This document shows positions 62,501 to 64,000 of a stretch of DNA of 64,000 nt, one piece after another; within the stretch, counting starts at the first letter, position 1, and each line of letters opens with the position of its first letter. The stretch covers positions 5,638,160 through 5,702,159 of the forward strand of contig NC_088298.1 of the NCBI RefSeq assembly GCF_032854445.1, given 5' to 3'. Both the position numbers and the translations under genes were made by a program. The DNA is from Liolophura sinensis (lineage: Eukaryota; Mollusca; Polyplacophora; Chitonida; Chitonidae). The notes under the pieces are model-generated. The model was given only the letters and a program-made list of their open reading frames with translations, was not told the origin of the DNA and did no database searches.

Positions 62501-62989
62501 CGGTATTGAACCCTCAGAACACAAAAAAAAAAATTTTTGTAGCATGTTTGTTGTGGTTTTTTTCATCATGGGTTCAATGAAACCATTAACTGTATGTAGC
62601 TTGCTGTTTCTACCAAAGCGTTGTTGAAGTCAAAATTGGTGTATTTTCAAGGCTTATTATTACTAACACATAATTTAGAATTAAGAACCATTTCAAAAAA
62701 CATTTGTTATTTTACCATAATTCACAGTTTGAACTCAGGAGGCATCATGGTACGTGCTCATCTACTTCACACAAGACGGGAACTCACATGATTTGTAAAC
62801 ACTCAGCTTTGATGTCGTATTTTTGTCATTTTCCATATTTTTATCATTTCCGTATTTTTGTCATTTCCATATTTTTGTCATTTTCGTACCCTTTCTGTGG
62901 CACAGGGCTACGACATGGAGGATGCAATGTGTCTGAACAAGGCTTCATATGAGAGAGGTTTTGCTCACGGGGTGATCTACAAGTCAGAG
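38461..62989 (+). CDS. POLR1B: POLR1B (RPA2): second-largest subunit of RNA polymerase I, 5' 22 exons; continues beyond the window
   Basis: Twenty-two exons, listed separately, encode 775 residues of a protein of about 1130 aa; the wall, anchor and clamp regions lie past the right edge. Every intron is GT-AG and all phases agree, apart from one extra A in exon 8. It is the Pol I form, not Pol II or [33 protein letters not shown] and SHFRCIHRG follow RPA2. The protein pairs with POLR1A to form the catalytic core that transcribes the 47S pre-rRNA in the nucleolus. GYDMEDA (exon 22) corresponds to the Rpb2 motif whose acidic residues help hold the second magnesium. The start at 38461 is chosen because [12 protein letters not shown] runs straight into the conserved N-terminus with a good donor. 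Introns are loaded with minisatellites and SINEs. Confidence 0.97.
39242..39385 (+). mobile_element. SINE type 1, head half only
   Basis: In POLR1B intron 1. It has GGGCCTCCTTGGCTGAGGGG, then GGTTAGCACGGCACAATGAT and CAGCAACCTGCAGATGGTCATG; the 3' half is missing. Confidence 0.75.
40222..40322 (+). mobile_element. SINE type 1, 3' fragment
   Basis: In POLR1B intron 1. It has TTTCTTTCCACCATAATGTG, then GGCCACCATCATATAAG, and the end AACCAATCAAATGAATAAAT. An internal deletion has removed the TTCACTT...CGTAAAAC part. Confidence 0.7.
40433..40510 (+). CDS. POLR1B: POLR1B exon 2 (residues 28-53)
   Basis: Phase 0 on both sides; acceptor CTGTTTCAG, donor GTACAG|GTAAGT. It encodes [20 protein letters not shown], the conserved start of the protrusion, where the FN.ML motif meets the POLR1B family. 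Confidence 0.95.
40979..41130 (+). mobile_element. SINE type 1, head half
   Basis: In POLR1B intron 2. Head GGTCTCCGTGGCCGAGGTGG, B-box region GTGAGTTCCAAGTCC, ending at CAGCAACCTGCGG. The 3' half is missing. Confidence 0.8.
41324..41383 (+). CDS. POLR1B: POLR1B exon 3 (residues 54-73)
   Basis: Sixty nt, phase 0 on both sides; acceptor TTGTTTCAG, donor ATTAGG|GTAAGA. It encodes [20 protein letters not shown], part of the protrusion. Confidence 0.93.
41840..42440. repeat. 24-bp minisatellite in POLR1B intron 3
   Basis: The unit is TTAAGAGGCTTGTGTAGCAAGGGA, about 25 copies, some 22-23 bp. It shares nothing with the flanking exons. Confidence 0.93.
42718..42792 (+). CDS. POLR1B: POLR1B exon 4 (residues 74-98)
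   Basis: Phase 0; acceptor CTATTTGTAG, donor GCTGAG|GTGAGC. It encodes [13 protein letters not shown] followed by [12 protein letters not shown], the conserved block in which the strand leads to the ECR motif. Confidence 0.95.
43303..43475 (+). mobile_element. SINE type 2, diverged and head-truncated
   Basis: In POLR1B intron 4. It has CTTGCAACAAGGAGGCACAT, then AACTCCTTTGTCGTCATTTG and GACGTAAACCCTAAG, ending in CACTCGCTCACTC. It aligns to 34170-34411. Confidence 0.75.
43661..43780 (+). CDS. POLR1B: POLR1B exon 5 (residues 99-138)
   Basis: Phase 0; acceptor TTTATTTCAG, donor GTCAAG|GTGGGT. It encodes [20 protein letters not shown] and ends with GEVPIMVK, the IP.MVKS motif shared by all eukaryotic second-largest subunits, completed in exon 6. 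Confidence 0.97.
44194..44443 (+). mobile_element. SINE type 1, nearly full length
   Basis: In POLR1B intron 5. Head GGAGGCCTCTCTGGCTGAGG, B box GAGTTCAAGTCC, end GAAATATTCTTGAGGAAG and AAACACCAGTCAAATAAAG. A 7-bp TTATTGC on both sides may be the target duplication. Confidence 0.88.
44476..44541 (+). CDS. POLR1B: POLR1B exon 6 (residues 139-160)
   Basis: Phase 0; acceptor GGTTTCACAG, donor ACAGAG|GTGAGA. It encodes [20 protein letters not shown] and TE, the variable stretch before the conserved GGYFI motif. Confidence 0.94.
44803..45060 (+). mobile_element. SINE type 1, diverged
   Basis: In POLR1B intron 6. It has GGTTAGTGGTTAATGTGCCA, then GAGTTCAAATCCGGCTCATG and the tail GTCAATCAAATAAATAATTA. 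It ends about 17 nt before exon 7. Confidence 0.85.
45078..45152 (+). CDS. POLR1B: POLR1B exon 7 (residues 161-185)
   Basis: Phase 0; acceptor CTGATTTCAG, donor AATTTT|GTGAGT. It encodes [20 protein letters not shown] and PRRNF, one of the most conserved blocks of the subunit. Confidence 0.98.
45322..46165. repeat. 38-bp minisatellite in POLR1B intron 7
   Basis: The unit is TGCAGAAGCCGTCACCCTTG followed by TAATTAGGGATGGCATTC, about 22 homogeneous copies. Two copies (near 45556 and 45668) share the variant GTCATGATTG, which suggests unit copying over distance. Confidence 0.95.
46474..46573 (+). CDS. POLR1B: POLR1B exon 8 (residues 186-218) with a one-base frame break
   Basis: Acceptor CACCCAACAG, donor GGAGCG|GTAAGT. 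The exon is 100 nt, but the flanking phases require 99. The first part reads [10 protein letters not shown]; the second part reads [18 protein letters not shown] one frame away. The six-A run at 46501-46506 has one A too many. Otherwise the family pattern (RP.WK.RG..YT.(F/Y)G) is intact. A sequencing or assembly error in a homopolymer is the simplest reading; a real null allele is the alternative. Confidence 0.93.
47578..47673 (+). CDS. POLR1B: POLR1B exon 9 (residues 219-250)
   Basis: Phase 0; acceptor TTCCCTCAG, donor CTCAAG|GTAAAT. It encodes [20 protein letters not shown] and [12 protein letters not shown], beginning of the lobe. Confidence 0.96.
48945..49205. repeat. ~21-24-bp degenerate minisatellite in POLR1B intron 9
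   Basis: Units of the type GGGCACTGTGGTTTCCCCT repeat about 12 times with much variation. Spurious frames open on both strands. Confidence 0.8.
49323..49399 (+). CDS. POLR1B: POLR1B exon 10 (residues 251-276 in part)
   Basis: Acceptor TTTGTGACCCAG, donor CAGAGG|GTAAGT, leaving in phase 2. It encodes [20 protein letters not shown] and DSFYR; the G.EDDSF pattern is typical of the lobe. Confidence 0.95.
49533..50035. repeat. 55-bp minisatellite in POLR1B intron 10
   Basis: The unit is GTGATATTTTGTGAACTTTA, then TGACTGATTTTGAACGGTAA and CGACAGATAGGAGAT, about 9 copies, 55 bp apart where measured (49591 to 49646). Confidence 0.93.
50219..50360 (+). mobile_element. SINE type 2, short form, with target duplication
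   Basis: In POLR1B intron 10. Head AGCCCGGATAGCACAGTTGG then TAGAGCGTCTGCTTC (A-box type), end TTGTTGAGTACGACGTTAAA and (CTCA)n. The duplication CTCAAAAAGTACTC is at 50205-50218 and 50361-50374. The B-box region has been lost compared with the copy at 34053. Confidence 0.93.
50652..50798 (+). CDS. POLR1B: POLR1B exon 11 (residues 276-325 in part)
   Basis: It enters and leaves in phase 2; acceptor TTTTGGGTACAG, donor TTTCG|GTAAGT. It encodes [20 protein letters not shown], then [10 protein letters not shown]. Its last 18 nt and the donor are the first unit of the 37-bp array that follows. Confidence 0.95.
50781..51456. repeat. 37-bp array made from the exon 11 / intron 11 border
   Basis: Eighteen units, starting with the true border. 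Each has 18 nt of exon (GGAGACATTTGTTTCG in most), the donor position, and 19 nt of intron (GTAAGTCCCAGGAATGTCT). TTGTTTC recurs at 50791, 50828, 50865 and so on to 51420. About six extra units keep a usable donor (CGGTAAG or CAGTAAG); the others carry CAGTCAGT, which lacks the GTAAG core. Confidence 0.95.
51508..52395. repeat. 26-bp minisatellite in POLR1B intron 11
   Basis: The unit is GTAGTCCTGTGTGTAAGGAT followed by ACCCAC, about 34 copies, very homogeneous. The period is not a multiple of three, yet all three minus-strand frames stay open for hundreds of codons because no phase of the unit contains a stop. Confidence 0.96.
52713..52766 (+). CDS. POLR1B: POLR1B exon 12 (residues 325-343 in part)
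   Basis: Fifty-four nt, phase 2 to phase 2; acceptor TCTTGTTTCAG, donor TTTAGT|GTGAGT. It encodes [17 protein letters not shown], matching the IC.HL.SN.EKF.ML pattern. A donor two bases upstream (GTGTGA) would break the frame with exon 13. Confidence 0.92.
52940..53345. repeat. 18-20-bp degenerate array in POLR1B intron 12
   Basis: The first part has 18-bp units (GGGGTCAAAGTCTGGAAT and variants). From about 53215 the units are 20 bp (GGAACCAAAGCTGGAGGATT). About 20 units in total; one array changes period along its length. Confidence 0.88.
53567..53684 (+). CDS. POLR1B: POLR1B exon 13 (residues 343-382)
   Basis: It enters in phase 2 and leaves in phase 0; acceptor ATCACTTCTCAG, donor CTCAAG|GTAGGG. 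It encodes [14 protein letters not shown], then [19 protein letters not shown], with the D(N/S)..NQEVL signature. Confidence 0.96.
54268..55205. repeat. 26-bp minisatellite in POLR1B intron 13
   Basis: The unit is GTTTTACTGGACACACAGAAA plus ACAAT, about 36 copies, diverging towards the 3' end; it runs to within about 15 nt of exon 14. Confidence 0.94.
55221..55308 (+). CDS. POLR1B: POLR1B exon 14 (residues 383-412 in part)
   Basis: It leaves in phase 1; acceptor TTTTGTGTTGCAG, donor AACCTGG|GTAAGT. It encodes [20 protein letters not shown] and KGTALDVNL. Confidence 0.94.
55652..55758 (+). CDS. POLR1B: POLR1B exon 15 (residues 412-447)
   Basis: It enters in phase 1 and leaves in phase 0; acceptor CTTCTTTCTTAG, donor ATGCAG|GTACAG. 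It encodes [20 protein letters not shown] and LGLMQ, the fork-region signature of POLR1B. Its last 75 nt are the source of the 110-bp array in intron 15. Confidence 0.97.
55684..58040. repeat. 110-bp array made from the exon 15 / intron 15 border
   Basis: About 20 units follow the true border. Each has about 60 nt of exon 15 (GAGGTGACCAAACCCATGGA...TCATGCAG) and 50 nt of intron (GTACAGTACAGCTGGTGTTT...). The donor recurs at 55759, 55869, 55979 and 56089, 110 bp apart. Most units lack 15 nt of the exon (the NLVSR codons), but the ones near 56391 and 57178 keep them. Confidence 0.96.
58417..58552 (+). CDS. POLR1B: POLR1B exon 16 (residues 448-493 in part)
   Basis: It leaves in phase 1; acceptor TTGCATTGTAG, donor CCTGGG|GTATGT. 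It encodes [20 protein letters not shown] and [20 protein letters not shown], the fork loop, among the most conserved parts of the enzyme. Confidence 0.98.
58708..58915. mobile_element. MITE relative of 11339-11521, degenerate
   Basis: In POLR1B intron 16. It has TA then CCCTAATTCTAAGGCCAGAT, the shared core AAAGATATGAATA.ATTGTTCATTAGATGG, and CTAGGTGTC near the right end. The right inverted repeat is eroded. Confidence 0.65.
59019..59092 (+). CDS. POLR1B: POLR1B exon 17 (residues 493-517)
   Basis: It enters in phase 1 and leaves in phase 0; acceptor CTGTATTCCAG, donor TGCCAG|GTGAGT. It encodes [20 protein letters not shown] and ALCQ; the [14 protein letters not shown] motif is near-universal in this subunit. 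Confidence 0.98.
59548..59754 (+). CDS. POLR1B: POLR1B exon 18 (residues 518-586)
   Basis: Phase 0; acceptor TTGTTGCAG, donor GAAAAG|GTCAGG (a weaker donor). It encodes the external-2 region, including [19 protein letters not shown]. Confidence 0.95.
59935..60192 (-). mobile_element. SINE type 1, diverged, near full length
   Basis: In POLR1B intron 18. It has ATTTATTTGATTGGAAATTT, then CTACTCAAGATTTATTTCAC and GAGGAAGCCAGCATGACC, ending at TTATGCTGCGCTAGCAC. Confidence 0.85.
60299..60496 (+). CDS. POLR1B: POLR1B exon 19 (residues 587-652)
   Basis: Phase 0; acceptor GTTATCCGTAG, donor GTAGCC|GTAAGT. It encodes [14 protein letters not shown], then [17 protein letters not shown] and [15 protein letters not shown], matching the YPGL..FT...R..RPV..L and IGT.EQ..MN signatures. 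Confidence 0.97.
60606..60688. repeat. 17-bp tandem repeat in POLR1B intron 19
   Basis: GTTTTTATGATATACCT repeated just under five times without change; a very young array. Confidence 0.9.
60790..61010 (-). mobile_element. SINE type 1, diverged
   Basis: In POLR1B intron 19. It has TTAGATTGGAGTTTTTCTGC, then CTCAAGAATATTTCACTCAT and GAGCATTATGGTGGAAGG, ending GGCCATGGAGGCC. Confidence 0.82.
61012..61152. repeat. ~46-48-bp tandem repeat, three copies
   Basis: The unit is CTCTCACATTTAAAAAGTTA, then CAGTAGATTATTAGTATTTT plus TTAATG; starts at about 61012, 61058 and 61105. Confidence 0.85.
61712..61819 (+). CDS. POLR1B: POLR1B exon 20 (residues 653-688)
   Basis: Phase 0; acceptor CTGTTTCAG, donor TGTCAG|GTGTGT. 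It encodes [20 protein letters not shown], then [16 protein letters not shown]; the FSD.NQSPRN motif is family-diagnostic. Confidence 0.98.
61938..62058 (-). mobile_element. SINE type 1, truncated at the 95-bp array
   Basis: It has TATTTGATTGATGTTTTACG, then TCACTTATACGACGGCGGCC and CCATGACCATCCGCAGGT, then passes directly into exon-21-like sequence at 62059. Confidence 0.85.
62059..62372. repeat. 95-bp array made from the intron 20 / exon 21 border
   Basis: Exon-like starts (ATGGGTAAACAAACG) lie at 62125, 62220 and 62315 (the real one), 95 bp apart, with a partial unit before them. Each unit has about 58 nt resembling exon 21 and 37 nt of intron ending in the acceptor. The unit at 62220 keeps a perfect TTTGGTTTCAG acceptor; the one at 62125 has lost the AG (TTTTGG). 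Confidence 0.93.
62315..62491 (+). CDS. POLR1B: POLR1B exon 21 (residues 689-747)
   Basis: Phase 0; acceptor TTTGGTTTCAG, donor TACACG|GTAAGA. It encodes [20 protein letters not shown], then [20 protein letters not shown] and [19 protein letters not shown] is the Pol I form of the MGKQAMG motif. Confidence 0.98.
62818..62888. repeat. ~18-bp T-rich tandem repeat before exon 22
   Basis: TATTTTTGTCATTTCCA-type units repeat four times and form the pyrimidine-rich run into the exon 22 acceptor. Confidence 0.8.
62906..62989 (+). CDS. POLR1B: POLR1B exon 22 (residues 748-775), last exon seen
   Basis: Phase 0; acceptor TTCTGTGGCACAG, donor TCAGAG|GTAAGT. It encodes [20 protein letters not shown] and HGVIYKSE. 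The Glu-Asp of GYDMEDA corresponds to the acidic pair of Rpb2 near the second active-site magnesium. Its last 31 nt seed the array that fills the rest of the window. Confidence 0.97.
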
Positions 62990-64000
62990 GTAAGTACACA
63001 GTAGCTGTGTGATGGGAGGATTTGGTCACGGGATGATCTACAAGACAGAGGTAAGTACGCAGTAGCTGTGTGATGGGAGGATTTGGTCACAGGGCGATCT
63101 ACAAGTCAGAGGTAAGTACGCAGTAGCTGTGTGATGGGAGGATTTGGTCACGGGGTGATTTACAAGTCAGAGGTAAGTACGCAGTAGCTGTGTGATGGGA
63201 GGATTTGGTCACGGGGTGATCTACAAGTCAGAGGTAAGTACGCAGTAGCTGTGTGATGGGAGGATTTGGTCACGGGGCGATCTACAAGTCAGAGGTAAGT
63301 GCGCAGTAGCTGTGTGATGGGAGGATTTGGTCACGGGGTGATCTACCAGTCAGAGGTAAGTGTGCAGTAGCTGTGTGATGGGAGGATTTGGTCACGGGGT
63401 GATCTACAAGTCAGAGGTAAGTACGCAGTAGATGTGTGATGGGAGGATTTGGTCATGGGGTGATCTACAAGTCAGAGGTAAGTACGCAGTAGCTGTGTGA
63501 TGGGAGGATTTGGTCACAGGGCGATCTACAAGTCAGAGGTAAGTACGTAAGTACACAGTAGCTGTGTGATGGGAGGATTTGGTCAAGGGTTGATCTACAT
63601 GTCAGAGGTAAGTACGCAGTAGCTGTGTGATGGGAGGATTTGGTCACGGGGTGATCTACAAGTCAGAGGTAAGTACGCAGTAGCTGTGTGATGGGAGGAT
63701 TTGGTCACGGGTTGATCTACAAGTCAGAGGTAAGTGCGCAGTAGCTGTGTGATGGGAGGATTTGGTCACAGGGCGATCTACAAGTCAGAGGTAAGTACGC
63801 AGTAGCTGTGTGATGGGAGGATTTGGTCACTGGGAGATCTACAAGTCAGAGGTAAGTACGCAGTAGCTGTGTGATGGGAGGATTTGGTCACGGGGAGATC
63901 TACAAGTCAGAGGTAAGTGCGCAGTAGCTGTGTGATGGGAGGATTTGGTCACGGGGAGATCTACAAGTCAGAGGTAAGTACGCAGTAGCTGTGTGATGGG
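62959..64000. repeat. 61-bp array made from the exon 22 / intron 22 border, runs past the window
   Basis: At least 16 units follow the true border. Each has about 31 nt of exon 22 (TTTGGTCACGGGGTGATCTA...CAGAG) and 30 nt of intron (GTAAGTACGCAGTAGCTGTG...). Nearly every unit keeps the donor CAGAG|GTAAGT or GTAAGTG. One unit near 63541 has an extra AAGTACGT. The end of the array is not in the window. Confidence 0.96.

Noticed and set aside
58417..62989. Assignment to RPB2 or RPC2 (Pol II or Pol III subunit)
   Set aside because: [11 protein letters not shown], the MATGNL phrase and GYDMEDA fit the Pol I subunit better than the YQSAMGKQAMG and GYNQEDS forms of Pol II.

Overview
The window is animal nuclear DNA, most likely from a mollusc or another lophotrochozoan. 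It has GT-AG introns, long AT-rich intergenic DNA, and many copies of two tRNA-derived SINE types. One ends in the phrase ACGGCGTAAAACACCAATCA plus AATAAATAAAT, the other in GTACGACGTTAAACCCC plus CACTCACTC. The SINE link to molluscs is from memory, not a search. No tRNA, rRNA, CRISPR or bacterial-type gene is supported. LAYOUT. (1) 0.2-0.5 kb: a possible minus-strand exon of a multi-pass membrane protein. (2) 0.78-1.96 kb: an intronless, frame-broken LACC1/YfiH-type laccase-domain sequence. (3) 2.7-6.4 kb: diverged copies of an unclassified repeat carrying an old SINE. (4) 7.64-17.57 kb: a complete six-exon TRIM E3 ubiquitin ligase gene (RING, B-box 1, B-box 2, coiled coil, PRY-SPRY; 600 aa). 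Its 4.9-kb last intron is mostly two minisatellites, of 42 and 82 bp. (5) 18-37 kb: gene-poor DNA with minisatellites, SINEs, a retroelement fragment, a possible secreted-protein exon and a decayed hAT transposase. (6) 38.46-62.99 kb, running off the right edge: POLR1B, the second-largest subunit of RNA polymerase I. Twenty-two exons encode the first 775 residues, up to the GYDMEDA active-site motif. The most unusual feature is in POLR1B. Many of its introns carry their own minisatellite, and four of these arrays are tandem amplifications of a POLR1B exon-intron border: the donor ends of exons 11, 15 and 22 and the acceptor end of exon 21. Each unit carries 18-60 nt of exon, the splice site and 19-50 nt of intron, so the gene is full of duplicate, partly intact splice sites. 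Exon 8 also has one surplus A in a homopolymer, which breaks the frame. The genes do not form an operon or a pathway. The recognised ones lie on the plus strand and act in separate processes: purine nucleoside metabolism (LACC1 family), ubiquitylation (TRIM) and rRNA transcription (POLR1B). All exon boundaries are hand-derived from reading frame, splice consensus and family knowledge; none has been checked against transcripts.
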